From NCBI GenBank assembly GCA_013368375.1, contig JAACJP010000020.1, positions 310,001-374,000 on the forward strand: DNA of 64,000 bases. Reading direction: 5' to 3'. Positions within the stretch are counted from its first letter, which is position 1; each line of letters opens with the position of its first letter. The notes beneath the pieces were generated by a model, which saw nothing but the letters and a program-made list of their open reading frames with translations, ran no database searches and was not told the DNA's origin. This DNA is from Tricholomella constricta. Taxonomy: Eukaryota > Basidiomycota > Agaricomycetes > Agaricales > Lyophyllaceae. The translations under genes and the position numbers were made by a program. Of the stretch, positions 22,601-29,514 are shown in pieces.

Positions 22601-23356
22601 CGGGGTCGCCGTGTCGACCCGCGGGGTCGTTTCGCTGCTCTGTGCAGTGGTTCTTCTGTTCTTCATCGTCGTATTTCACCTGGTAATTCTCCAACTGCTC
22701 CTGTTGTAGCTGTAGTGTATCACAGAGTGCTTTCTCGGAGGAGTGGTGGGGGACCAGCAAGTAGGTACCAACCTCCTGCAGCTGAGCTGCCTGGAAGTAT
22801 TGACCTGTCCAGAACTCAATGCGATGGAGAGGATTGTCCCTGTGAGTTGTCTGCATGCAACCCCGGCAGAGTATCCTGTCACTGAGACAGTCTCGACAAT
22901 GCCAACGTCCATAATTGCCCTTGGGACAATCAGAACATTGAGTTTGATTCTCAATGTACTCTCTCCCAAGTAGTCCCTCCAACAGTTCTGGAACGTGGTT
23001 CACAAATTCTTGAAGGTAATCACCTTGTGTCTGTGCTGTGATTCAGTTACATGTACACACTACTTCAAAGAACAATTCACCTTGCCCCGTTTGGGGGCCA
23101 CCTCATCAGTGGTGTCATTCAGGTCTGCTGAGTGAATGTCCGAATGCTCAAAGGGTTGGACATGGGTCTGCACACCCTGAGGGACAGATGTAGCAGGGTC
23201 CGGTGACCTCTTGCGCAAGGGGACACTCCTGGATTCCACGATGTCACCCCTCTGGGTATGCCTGACTGTTGTCTCGACATCCATGGCATATGAGCGAGAA
23301 CTTTCCTTAAGGACTTCATCCTTCTTGCGACGTGTGCGCTTTACTGCACGCAACAT
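7607..23356 (-). CDS. KDZ-family transposase with CxC2 domain (KDZ-A), intact
   Basis: Seven exons agree in phase: 23356-23081, 23030-21922, 21872-21710, 9607-9073, 9012-8730, 8677-7932, 7878-7607. Together they are 3384 nt, 1127 aa, with no stop. Exon 2 carries the CxC2 cysteine cluster that accompanies KDZ transposases (CSDCPKGNYGRWHCRDC...CRGCMQTTH..NPLHRIEFW). The RNase-H-fold catalytic core follows: first acid in VADGNFKADH, second in YDIACQYMVHF, the C/H segment ARHGCFAP and HVHGHKDDC, and the glutamate in GEILESLWAVLN followed by RAEILDDHMNDSNWKK. The C-terminal half is helical. Gypsy-3 sits in intron 3 (donor 21709, acceptor 9608; about 82 nt without the insertion). The start is the ATG at 23356, facing gene A3. 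It should move KDZ-A. Confidence 0.88.
9651..9654. repeat. Gypsy-3 target-site duplication (left)
   Basis: CCGC directly precedes the 5' LTR and is repeated at 21671-21674 directly after the 3' LTR. Four bases is short, but Gypsy-type integrases make 4-6 bp duplications, and the intron reads correctly once the insert is removed. Confidence 0.6.
9655..10693 (+). repeat. Gypsy-3 5' LTR
   Basis: 1039 bp, TGATGAGCACC...CTAGCTCTATCA. It contains CCGACCGACCGACAAT microsatellite and CGTCGTCTC-rich tracts. It matches 20632-21670 except for single-base changes such as TATGG/TACGG and ATTGT/ATCGT. Confidence 0.95.
10694..10714 (+). promoter_or_regulatory. Candidate primer-binding site of Gypsy-3
   Basis: Directly after the LTR is TTC and then TGGAGCCCACCGCGAGGG. 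A TGG within five bases of the LTR end fits priming by the CCA 3' end of a tRNA. The tRNA species was not identified. Confidence 0.45.
11179..12828 (+). CDS. gag: Gypsy-3 Gag (capsid, zinc knuckle, partial protease)
   Basis: 549 aa from the first ATG after the LTR in this frame; the frame is open further upstream without a start. Contents: helical capsid-like region (about aa 20-190, ERARELRRYFSDLNHLF...WRKAIMALYPG), a CCHC knuckle (CLFCGGEGHYISSC), a proline-rich linker, and near the C-terminus the second half of a retropepsin (LYLQMHVIRNPAYDILLGRPFDVL). The Asp-Ser/Thr/Gly-Gly active-site half that should precede it is not visible; the segment runs straight from a linker (PLIPSGTTDPSLGLARNV) into the second half, as if a block were deleted. 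The stop at 12826-12828 is bypassed by a -1 frameshift signal (see 12801-12863). Confidence 0.8.
   Translation: MAQPPIIIKPMPARGQSSAPTFVPERARELRRYFSDLNHLFIECNVVDEQEKKTHTTRYTDIDTADLWEQLDEFAVGTTYDDWRKAIMALYPGASEERKYSMADLDYLIRERHRLGIQSNSDLGEYYRQFLSVTQFLVSKNRLSINERDRQFRRVFQSDLWSKIHRRLEILNPNHHPDDPYATETVRAAAEHILHGTNAGQRQEAPSSAPPQITIAPSGSLTGATKSPNTGQPLKLEELYERINLLEQHIQRLGQDKGGDSGRPNQSPNDNCLFCGGEGHYISSCPVHQAYAGEGRCRRTDDNKIGLPSGARIPVGTPGRYIKDKLDEWHRRNPGQMATGQLSANANPTESMMLEILQFNDVTDHGLKIEDRMIVLERELNTLRARKEVFDGVELISRAPQRRPVTIETVQDPDQPGVASTNKPAPASQPAQDATEGRAKAPPLPSNIPLIPSGTTDPSLGLARNVPCTIGDVTLYLQMHVIRNPAYDILLGRPFDVLTCSNVKTRSADDTIITITDPNTREVIAIPTFARGQRRRPKTDVNFHILSRK
12801..12863 (+). promoter_or_regulatory. 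-1 ribosomal frameshift signal between gag and pol
   Basis: Slippery heptamer A AAT TTT (12801-12807) is in the correct gag phase (GTA AAT TTT). An 8-nt spacer follows, then an 8-bp perfect stem CTCGAGGA (12816-12823) pairing with TCCTCGAG (12856-12863), with a small inner hairpin AGATC/GATCT (12833-12847). The -1 frame is open across the gag stop straight into pol. Confidence 0.75.
12807..16571 (+). CDS. pol: Gypsy-3 Pol (RT, RNase H, integrase)
   Basis: 1254 codons open from the frameshift site to the stop at 16571. Domains: linker ending in KYKPVAQKVRSI and PPPFQPTGRYTLER; reverse transcriptase with PFGALRLVTLPMGWTNS and catalytic YIDD (LPYIDDAAI; the usual form is YLDD); RNase H region (DDPVILAVDTSHIAVGFYL); integrase zinc finger (VHDNLGHKRFY...CHICQIQQ); catalytic core with D in YIDTMHLPPS, D in IVTDNGPAF and E 35 residues later in NGLVERSH. 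There is no chromodomain; the end is acidic (DDSESEEEQN). The fold matches Agaricomycete elements with SALTY-like pol. A purine tract identical to the 3' PPT lies at 14991-15007 between RNase H and integrase. No lesions were seen. Confidence 0.88.
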   Translation, partial: SYTLEEISRDHGDLALLLEYDPLSYTPTVISFCELPTELNSDATCDAQLASLYVAASELTTPAIADQSVNTSSTPLERATLCPISPNHERHSGRYTQTPTNTATDTFAVKIKGVQTKKKYKPVAQKVRSIVASCPDHFRIERKILGNPLADMPTLLPNPPPFQPTGRYTLERKEDLDREHPDFLTPGERAIMHDLMCKQNLAFAWDDSERGSFRSDFFPPIDIPVVAHTPWIERNIPIPPGIYDEVCDIIKTKLAAGVYEPSNSSYRSRWFCTLKKNGKFRLVHSLEPLNRVTIRHSGVTPIPDHVAEQFAGRICGAMLDLFVGYDERLIAPSSRDLTTFQTPFGALRLVTLPMGWTNSVPIFHDDVTHILQPEIPDYTLPYIDDAAIKGPATWYPDPVTGLPKTHPDNADVRFAIWEFFNDVNRILQRMKYCGGTFSGKKLVLCAPQFKVLGHVCTPDGRIPDVDRLALLRNWKSCATLSELRAFLGTVGVLRIFVKNFAHRAHHLVKLTRKDAVFEFGPDQVAAQRDIVEAIAEAKPLVPIDYASDDPVILAVDTSHIAVGFYLCQADPVDRKRRRYNRFGSITLNDRESRFSQPKLEFYGLFRALGALRLYVIGVRNLVVEVDARYIKGMLSNPDIQPSASINRWIVSVLMFHFELVHVKGTFHGPDGLSRRPRQPDDPTDNWDAEEADFEDWVDRMQGLMHIIQPLPQPPSLLHVRQIFAMAQISSKEEMVAVYTDAVPPDSATHELATDSPRQPRIRTDDDTGITDPNANSTDMSYDDVPRTDAAKAQDHRIDAVRQWLADLERPEGMSDDQYATFIRYATGFFLDGTRLWRRDSQGAHKLVARPSARLEILRSVHDNLGHKRFYATRATLLERFWWPNVRADVVWFVQTCHICQIQQTTKVLIPPVVATPAPLFAKMYIDTMHLPPSNGFKYIVQGRCSLIHFPEWRALRKENSRTLGDWMYEDIICRWGGLREIVTDNGPAFIKAAEHLTKKYHIHNIRISGYNSRANGLVERSHFDVRQSLFKAADGNESKWSQSAYSVFWAERVTIRKRMGCSPYYAATGTQPLLPLDIVEATYLQPPPDSILSSTDLLTRRAIALQKRATDLERLHSDVYAARRQAAIRFELKHARTLRDYNFKRGDLVLMRNTKIEKSLNRKMRSRYLGPLVVISRNRGGAYILCELDGTVLHRPVAAFRLTPYFARNNILLPGSALDIDTKRLRELEATTITDDEDRPEVVGDDSESEEEQN
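14991..15007 (+). promoter_or_regulatory. Candidate central polypurine tract of Gypsy-3
   Basis: TCAAGTAAGGAGGAGAT inside pol shares its first 16 bases exactly with the tract next to the 3' LTR (20616-20631) and with a third copy at 18895-18910. Its position near the centre of the element, between RNase H and integrase, matches the central PPT of lentiviruses and Ty1. Confidence 0.65.
16572..16947. other. Gypsy-3 pol 3' spacer
   Basis: About 375 bp between the pol stop and the 3' end of the first antisense gene. It includes a TATA-like run (taatatatattatat, about 16812-16826) and no credible ORF. It would hold the convergent 3' ends of pol and the antisense gene. Confidence 0.4.
16948..18720 (-). 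CDS. Gypsy-3 antisense gene 1 (Cys6 cluster plus coiled coil)
   Basis: This gene runs opposite to gag-pol. Exon 1 (18720 to about 18452) encodes a helical N-terminus (MTALATDFPTVV...WQGEDDALAAVWATI...DKEWKARFANL). A basic/low-complexity middle follows, then KRKRE and acidic EDESIVEIPEEE, then after an intron (donor GTGAGTCG near 17757, acceptor ...TTCGGAG) a cluster CDRCTSAGVAC...CALCKIHAKKC. Its spacing C-x2-C-x6-C-x8-C-x2-C-x6-C satisfies the fungal Zn(II)2Cys6 pattern. The C-terminal part is helical (FLRALVQEAQLLESRQEI) and ends in an acidic tail. It is paralogous to the gene at 19169-20492, with an intron at the same place before the cluster. Middle exon limits are approximate. Role unknown; a DNA-binding regulator or structural accessory protein is possible (inference). 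Confidence 0.7.
18895..18910 (+). repeat. Internal duplicate of the Gypsy-3 polypurine tract
   Basis: TCAAGTAAGGAGGAGA preceded by GACCGACTGAGGGCAGTCGG closely matches the sequence that precedes the 3' LTR (20590-20631, GACCGACTGAGGACAGTCGG...). It sits 5' of antisense gene 1, so the gene plus tract appears duplicated as one module. Confidence 0.8.
18930..19060. repeat. Two tandem copies of a ~57-bp CCGAC-rich unit
   Basis: The unit ACACCGCCGACAAAACCGAC plus CGAACCGACCTGCGCCAC occurs twice in direct orientation (about 18950-19050), between the two antisense genes. It is low-complexity sequence in the style of the LTR. Confidence 0.75.
19169..20492 (-). CDS. Gypsy-3 antisense gene 2, paralogue of gene 1
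   Basis: Same architecture and order as antisense gene 1. Exon 1 runs from the ATG at 20492 (or 20471): VDLQRTLRFLERDWDEWQ...WMWSGEEEALSNIWSTIASDPEWSERFADL. An intron follows with a perfect TACTAAC branch site and GCTAG acceptor near 20150-20162. Exon 2 is acidic and helical (RLEEFKKEYPEHYTRSEA). A 52-nt intron with GTAAGT donor ends at CTAG, and exon 3 starts at CDRCVSYGLDC...CAVCEIQSRQC, with the same Cys spacing as gene 1 (C-x2-C-x6-C-x8-C-x2-C-x6-C). A second Cys/His patch (CSVEGHFCDAC) and a helical segment (FLRTLVQEIQVLESRQEI) follow. Canonical introns on the minus strand show that this strand is the coding one. Function unknown. Confidence 0.72.
20616..20631 (+). promoter_or_regulatory. 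Gypsy-3 3' polypurine tract
   Basis: TCAAGTAAGGAGGAGA immediately precedes the 3' LTR, the position required for plus-strand priming. Confidence 0.85.
20632..21670 (+). repeat. Gypsy-3 3' LTR
   Basis: 1039 bp and virtually identical to 9655-10693, ending CTAGCTCTATCA. It is followed by CCGC, the target duplication, and then by the rest of the KDZ-A transposase intron. Confidence 0.95.
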
Positions 23357-23612
23357 GGTGGGTAAGGATGAGATCTGATTTGGTGGAAAAATCAGAACCT
23401 GTCTACTGATGTATCACTGATTACTCTCGGACATGTCCTCATGGTTGTGCAAAGGTCAGCTGCACTCATAATCGGGGCCATCGATGTACCCGTGCCTCAT
23501 ATTACCCAAACTGGAAACTTCCTTGCCAAATGCGGGTACTGTGGGACAACTGTCAAGCGTGGAGTTCAACACTTTTAGACCCAAATAGGAAATTTTGTAA
23601 CGGAGCTCCACC
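23357..23612. promoter_or_regulatory. Divergent promoter region, transposase / gene A3
   Basis: The 256 bp between the start codons of the transposase (minus) and gene A3 (plus) must hold both promoters. No clear TATA box is evident, and CCGCGG is notably absent here although it is dense on either side. Confidence 0.5.
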
Positions 23613-25457
23613 ATGTCCGAAAATATTTTCACACCGGAAACAGTCACACATGCCCCCGCGGCCCTGAAGAAGACAAGTAAGGGGCCCCGTTACCCGGCTG
23701 ACGAGCGCGCCGTCCTCAACAAGTACCGAGAGGAGTACCGGTCAGAGTCGGACCAGAAAAAAAGGGCGGCCATTTTCAAGGACAAAGTCTTGGTTGATAT
23801 TTATAACTTCTGGAAGGCAAAGGGAACAGAGCCCAAGACCGCAAAGAAGTCTGCGTCAGCTACCATGGTCCGTCAGGCTAGAGTGTGTATCTCTGTGTCA
23901 TCACACTGATCAGCATACAGAAACTGGCAGATTGGGTGAGGAACAACTGGAGGCCCTACCCAGCATATAACCAGTCATCGGCGACTCCGCGGGCTTGTGC
24001 TGATGTCCGCCGCGGAGCAGTCATGACAGCATTGCAGCAAATGCAGGAGCAATCAGCAAAACTTTCATTGATACCTTTCCGCACATGGTAAAGGACTTCA
24101 AAAGAAAGCTTATGGACTATGTCCTTTCACTCCAAGAATCCATTGCACCAGACCCCCTGCATCAGACTGATACAGTAATTCAGCCACGTCCAGATCTACA
24201 GCTGGATCAACAAAATGATGGTTTTCCAATTCTACCGGAGTTGGTAGAAGGTGTGCAACAGAGCAAAGATGACCTTGAGCTTCTGGTCCGCGCATTCCTG
24301 AAACATCATTACAGTACGTGATAATTCTTTGATATCATATCAGACCTATCCTAATTTCCTTACAGAACTAGCATCGGGACACCTCTACTCATCCCCTCCA
24401 TTCACTTCCATCAAAGCGGACAATAGAATGTTCATCCCCGCGGAGTACGTTCCCACGGACATCCAAATTCAAGACCCACGGAACCTCCGACTACATGAAC
24501 TCCGGGAGTTGCTCGACTTCTGGCGAGAGCGCCAGAAGAGGCTTGGACCCTCAGAGACCTTTCGCTGGTCCAGTTACTTGAACAAGAAAAAGGAGAGAAC
24601 GGAGGCGGTCTACGGGGCGCACAAGGACGAGGAAGCTTTGGCTGCCGCGGCAGCAGCAAAGAAAGCAAGGCGGAAGAGGGGCAAAAAAAAAAGCACCAGC
24701 TCCGGACCCCTTAGAAAGCCTTATTCCAATGTCGGACCTGGAAGGCAGTGACGGCGAACACAGCAGTCCAGCACCAGATGAAAACCAACATCTGACACCC
24801 CTGGGATTCAATCCATTACCGGATAACGAACCCCGCGGACCACCCGATGAACTTGCAGAGCACTATCAGAATCAATCACAAGATAATGACCCTCACGGAC
24901 TACCCAACACACCCCGCGGAGCACCCATCAAACCCCGCGGAGCACCCAACGAACCCTGCGGAGCACCCAACGAACCCAACGAACCTGGAGAACAGACTGA
25001 CGAATATGGTCCCCATGACCGTCTTGAACCAGACCCCATGACTAATCAAAGCCTGGTCAGAATTGACGAAGCAACAATGCACCGCTTGAATGCCCACGGA
25101 CTTCCGACACAGGCACCCATCAATGGGCCTGGTGAAGGGCTGCCAGAGTACATGGTGCTGGCAACTGCAATGCAGCTCCTCAACGAGGTAACTCCGCCGC
25201 CCAACACTCCTACTCCCTCTCCGCCGAATACACCAACTCCGCCCACACCTCCGGTTACACGCAAGCGCAAGCAGGTTGAAGGACAGATGACTAAGCGAAA
25301 GAAATCAAAGCAGGATTTACTGCTTGCGGAGGCCGCGGACTTTGGTGTCAGTACCACCAGGGGTAGCCGCACACGCAATCAAACCATGACCCGAGCTGCA
25401 ACATCCAAGTCCGCAGGGCCTAGCAACAGGTCTAAAAGAAGCACAAGGCGCCGCTAG
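23613..25457 (+). CDS. KDZ-A accessory gene A3, unknown, possible frameshift in A10
   Basis: I do not recognise it. Starts at the ATG 23613 (MSENIFTPETV). Exon 1 is charged and helical (PADERAVLNKYREEYRSESDQKKRAAIFKD). Exon 2 starts near 23919 (KLADWVRNNWRPYPAYNQ). A further exon carries FIDTFPHMVKDFKRKLMDYV. An intron lies at 24315-24366 (donor GTACGT, acceptor TTACAG), then ELASGHLYSSPPF and a lysine-rich stretch (KKARRKRGKKK) with an NLS look. The reading frame changes at a run of ten A residues (about 24683-24692): read as nine A, it continues as APAPDPLESLIPMSDLEGSDGE into a proline-rich tail with repeats PRGAP(I/N)(K/E)P and a basic, NLS-like end (RSKRSTRRR). Either one base is extra, or two proteins are made. 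Exon limits before 24100 are approximate. Confidence 0.6.
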
Positions 25458-25550
25458 TTTACTGTTTTCTCATCAGTTATAATTGTTGACAGCTCATTGG
25501 TAATTCATTGATCACAATGTTCAAAAAAATTGTTTTATTGTATATACTTT

Positions 25551-27936
25551 TCAATAATGTGGCAGTATATACACTACAAGTTGCCAGTGCTTTGCTGTCA
25601 TACATATTTGTTCAGTAAAGAAAACAGATATTTGAAGGAAGTCCGCGGGGTGTCCAAAATAAAGCAAGTCCGCGGGGTGTTCGGAAAGTCCAAGCCACCT
25701 AGCTGAATTGTGCTTTTTGGAAGGCCCTCCACCCTCATCCGCTGCCTTGCGTTTTGTGCCTCGCGAACCTTCCTCTGGAGCAGGTGACCCCTCAGGACTG
25801 AGCCGCGGAGACGGAGTGGCAGGGCCCGCGGGGCCCGCGGATCCTTGTGGGGTGGGCGGAGTCACCTGGAGGGTGGGTCCAGCTGGGGTGGACGCAGGCA
25901 CAGTCGGGCTCCAGGCCGGTGGTGAAGGGGTGGCGAGAGCGGGGGTGGGCACAGGGGTGGTGGGCACAGGGGTGGCTGGAGGTGGAGGTGGAGGGGTGGC
26001 TGGAGGTGGAGGGGTGGTGGGCAAGGGGGGCAGAGGGGTGGAGGGAGGCGGAGTTCCCTCAGCCGCTGACTGGGGTGAAGACGGAGGCAAAGGCGGATCT
26101 TGAGCGGACTCTGCGGGCCTGCGCGGAGGAGGCGGAGTTGCTTGCGGAGGTGCTTGCAAATCCATGTTCTCTATGTTGAGGGCGGCCATGTCCGCAAACA
26201 GCTCCGCGGCCAGCTCCGTGGGAAGAGGTGCTTGCGCCTCTAGCATCCGCACACGCTTCTGCAGGCCCTGCACCTCGACTCCCTGACGTTGCGCCTCACC
26301 CAATACCTCCCTCCCTGCCAACTCCAGCTCCCGCTGTGCAAGTACAAGCTCTGCAGCCCTAAGGTTGATGAGCTCGCACTGCATTGACCGCCTCTTGTCC
26401 CGCTTCAGCACCAATTGCACGCTGACCTCCAGGTCTGACATCCGCTCCCGCAAAGTGGTATTTTCTGCGGTCAAGGTCGCAAGCCTGGTCAGGATCGCCG
26501 CGGGGTCAAAGTCCGCGGGGAGCGCGGCAGCGGACGGGAAGTGGGTGGCTACAATGGTCTTCTTTAGCAAAGTGATGAAGAGAAGAAAAAAGACTTACAA
26601 GGCCCCGCGGGGTTGAAGTCCGCGGAGGGCGCGGCAGCGGACCGGGGGTGAGTGGCTACAAGTATATTTATTAGCAAAGTGATAAAAAAATGGATGGGAA
26701 CTTACAGGGACCCGCGATGTTCTCCTTTGCCCGCTTGACCTTCGTTGGCTTTGGCCCCTTCCTCGGAATGCCTGGTGAGAAAACACAACTCTGCTTTGCA
26801 AACTTGCATGGAAAGCAGGCTGTTGCCTTCCCACCCTGTATCCTGCACGCGAGATTCCTCATTGTGCATCGTACACAGGCGGGGTCATAGTTTCCGTGGT
26901 CGACCGCGGACATCGCTCGGAATTCGTTGTCGCTGTCGTCCCAGTCCAAGTCCTGGAACGACTGCACCACCTTGCCCTTTCCCTTGTCTGCGGCGGAAGG
27001 CAAGGGGTCCGCCGCGCGGATACGGTGCTGTTCTGTTGTGTTGGGAAAGATCAGTGTCAGACTAGGTAATGCAAAAATGAAAAACTCACCGGGTTGAACG
27101 CCCGCGGCCTTGACCCCCGCGGACCCATCCACTTCCCTCTGCTTTCCCTTCTCCTTTCTTCTCCTCTCTGCCTTCTCCGCCTTCAACGCCACGGCCCTCG
27201 CTTTTGCTTCCACAGCCCTCACCTCTGCGGCCCTTGCCTCCGCCTCTCTCTCTTTGGCAGCCCTCCTCCGGGCGGCCTTCTCTGCTCTCGCTCTCTCCAT
27301 CTCCTCCCTCTCCCTCTTCTCCTTTTCCTCCCTCTCTATTTCTTCCTCTAACCTCTGCTCCTCAGCCCATTTGGCCTTCCTCTTCTCCCGCCTTGCCTCC
27401 GCGGCCTTCATCTCCTCTGCCATTTCCGCAGCCTTTCTCCTTGCCAGTTCCATCGCCCGTTTCCTTGCCTCCTCGGCCTCCGCGACCCTTGCTGCCCACT
27501 CTGTGGCGGCCCTTGACGACTCCGCCTCCGCAGCACTCGCTGCCGGCTCCGCGGCACCCGCTGCTGACCCCGCGGCACCTGCTGCCGGCCCCGCGGACCC
27601 CGTTGTCTGCTGTTGGCCCTGGTGAGCACGCACAATGTCCAGAAGTTTACCCATTAGCTCCTTCGTGTTTTCCCCATGCGAGATGTCCTGGATTAGCCGG
27701 ATTGTGGCAGCAAGGAGGGAGGCGTGCCTGGCCCGCATAACCTCCGGGGTGGTGCTGGCCTTGACCCGCGGCCATAATTTTTTCTTATTTTCTAATGGTC
27801 AGTGATTGGTTAAGATAGAGAAAAAAAAATGTACCGCTGTTTTTTTGTACAGCGCAGTCAGCGCCGGGACATCGCCGTTTTCGACGGCCTTGACAATGTC
27901 GTTGTCGATCGCGTTCAGAGCCGTGATGTCGGACAT
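25551..27936 (-). CDS. KDZ-A accessory gene A4: coiled coil, Cys6 cluster, Pro-rich tail
   Basis: Exon 1 is 27936-27835 (MSDITALNAIDNDIVKAVENGD). Exon 2 starts at 27783 with a helical segment, an Ala-rich stretch, and a long, highly charged single alpha helix (about 130 residues of Glu/Arg/Lys/Ala). A probable 60-nt intron with GTGAGT donor lies near 27090-27030. Next comes CVRCTMRNLAC...CFPCKFAKQSC, spacing C-x2-C-x6-C-x9-C-x2-C-x6-C, again within the Zn(II)2Cys6 pattern, followed by a basic patch (PRKGPKPTKVKRAKE). A 57-nt exon (about 26604-26660) is a copy of the start of the following exon. The last exon is a heptad-like coiled coil (LTRLATLTAENTTLRERMSDL), then a roughly 130-aa proline-rich tail. 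Cys6 followed by a coiled coil is the Gal4-type order; a DNA-binding role is inference. Confidence 0.65.
26490..26665 (-). repeat. Duplicated 57-nt mini-exon and intron in gene A4
   Basis: The 57-nt exon (CCACTCACCCCCGG...GGGGCCTT) and the first part of the next exon (CCACCCACTTCCCG...) are near copies, each preceded by a similar intron ending TTTGCTAA...TTGTAG. Donor and acceptor phases match (phase 1), so the duplication adds 19 residues in frame. Confidence 0.8.
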
Positions 27937-28141
27937 TTTGATGCGCGGAGGGCGGTGTTGCGGACTTAGATTTGGGAGTGGTGGCGGGCAGATATGGGAG
28001 GGCAGAAGAGTTCCGCAGGAGTTGAAAATTCTCAACATGGTCACGTGCAACATCCAATTATATCTCTCTTACTAATTGTTCTCCGTTGTTCCAAAAGATT
28101 CTTATCACGTGCTCTGATTGAAGATCAACCAGACCATAAAG

Positions 28142-28750
28142 ATGGCCTTCTTCAACAGACACAGACCCATACAAATGAGCGCCATCAACCCATCGGAAAG
28201 TAACTCCGCGGACACCGCGGACATGCGACCTACTCCGCTCCGCGGATATGTTGTGATCAATTCCAATGGCCGGGAGTACCTTGTGCCACAACATCTGGCT
28301 GCCATAACGGAGCAGAAGCTCCTAACTGAAGCTTTGAAGGAAAAAGAGCTGAAGAAGGCCAAGGCTGATCCTGGAGTAAGTGATGGAATTGCTGCTCATT
28401 CATTGAAGGGATAGCTAACATAAATTGAGTAGCCAGTGAAGCACAAAGACGGAGGGTTTCTGACTCTAGCCTCTGGTTCTGTTATAATCCCCGCGGACCC
28501 CGTAAGTCTTTTTATGCACACCTTGTTTACAAAACTAACAGTCATTTATTAGCCAATGACACAGCGAGAGCTCCTTGGTCTCCACGCTGAAATCAAAGCT
28601 TTCCAGCAACTTCACAATGTATCCTATGCTTCCGCGGCTCGTCAGCTGTATCTGGCAGAGGTCGCCAAACTTAACAGCCTGCAAGTTGCTCTCGGTGCCT
28701 TCCGTACCATCCGCAATGAAATTGATGGGCCTCAAATGGGTGATACGTAG
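28142..28750 (+). CDS. KDZ-A accessory gene A5, small unknown protein
   Basis: Three exons join in phase: 28142-28375, 28433-28501 (69 nt), 28553-28750, giving 166 aa. Introns have GTAAGT donors, CTAACA branch sites and TAG acceptors. The middle exon is 69 nt in phase 0 and ends in CCCGCGGACCCC. The protein has a polar N-terminus, a central lysine/glutamate-rich helix (LTEALKEKELKKAKAD) and a C-terminal helix (LHAEIKAFQQLHNVSYASAARQLYLAEVAKL). No signal peptide, membrane segment or known motif. It lies next to the right end of the element, transcribed towards it. The start at 28142 is the first ATG after in-frame upstream sequence; an internal ATG at MSAINP is an alternative. Confidence 0.6.
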
Positions 28751-29104
28751 AGGACATAGTTTGGTACACTTCTGCACTTCTGTCATTAAGTACTTGTGCA
28801 ACAATGTGTGATTACATGCAATTAATTACATTACTGTGATTAGTAATCCCCATAGACGGAGGCCCGCGGACATGTATTGATCCGCGGATGTTTGTATGGC
28901 CTGAGGCCCGCTGCGGTGCTGCGGGTGCCTCCAGAGACAACGACCCGCAGACATGTATGTCTCCGCGGACGTGCCTGCCCAGGCCCGCTGCAGTGCTGGG
29001 AGTGCACCACAAACTACGACATGTATTGAACTGCGGACGTCGGTAATGGCCCGGCCAGGCCCGCTGCGGTGCCGGGGGTGCCTCTAGAGAATGACCCGCA
29101 AACC
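28751..29104. other. KDZ-A right subterminal region, non-coding
   Basis: About 350 bp with three or four degenerate copies of a motif GGCCCGCTGCGGTGC...GACATGTAT, plus CCGCGGA sites. No gene is seen. Confidence 0.5.
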
Positions 29105-29300
29105 CTCACCCTGCCGCCGCTGACAGCACCATATAGGCCCGCTGTATTAGCCCCCAAAAAGGCGACCCGCGGAGGTCCGCAGATGTGGGCAATATCAGCC
29201 CCCAACAACGAGACCCGCGGAGGTCCGCAGATCTGGGCATCCCCCATACCAGCCCCCAAAAACAAGACCCGCGGAGGTCCGCAGACGTGGGCAATCCCTC
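29105..29300 (-). repeat. Subterminal minisatellite of KDZ-A (right)
   Basis: Three copies of the unit found at 4083-4775, in inverted orientation (CCCCCAAAAAGGCGACCCGC then GGAGGTCCGCAG). It merges with the inner edge of the right TIR. Confidence 0.9.
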
Positions 29301-29514
29301 GCTGGCCCCCTACCCCGCTGCATATTAGCCCTGCTGTAGCACCAGCGGGGCCGCTGGAACCGTGCCAGACGACTACATGTAGAGACCCCGCTGGTACCGT
29401 GCAACACGGCTACATGTAGTGGCCCCGCTGGCGCTCCAGCGGCCCCGCTGGTGCCGTCAATACGGCTACATGTATGGCCCCGCTGGACAGTAGGACACGC
29501 TACATTGTAGTGCC
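29267..29514 (-). repeat. KDZ-A right terminal inverted repeat
   Basis: Inverted match to 3874-4120, ending CGCTACATTGTAGTGCC. It is followed by CCTACCT and the flanking 8-bp repeat at 29522-29529. Confidence 0.9.

Noticed and set aside
25708..26179. Glycine/valine-rich plus-strand ORFs
   Set aside because: They are the antisense shadow of the proline-rich tail of gene A4.
27110..27740. Alanine/serine/proline-rich plus-strand ORFs
   Set aside because: Antisense shadow of the long charged helix of gene A4; no introns, start context or domain.
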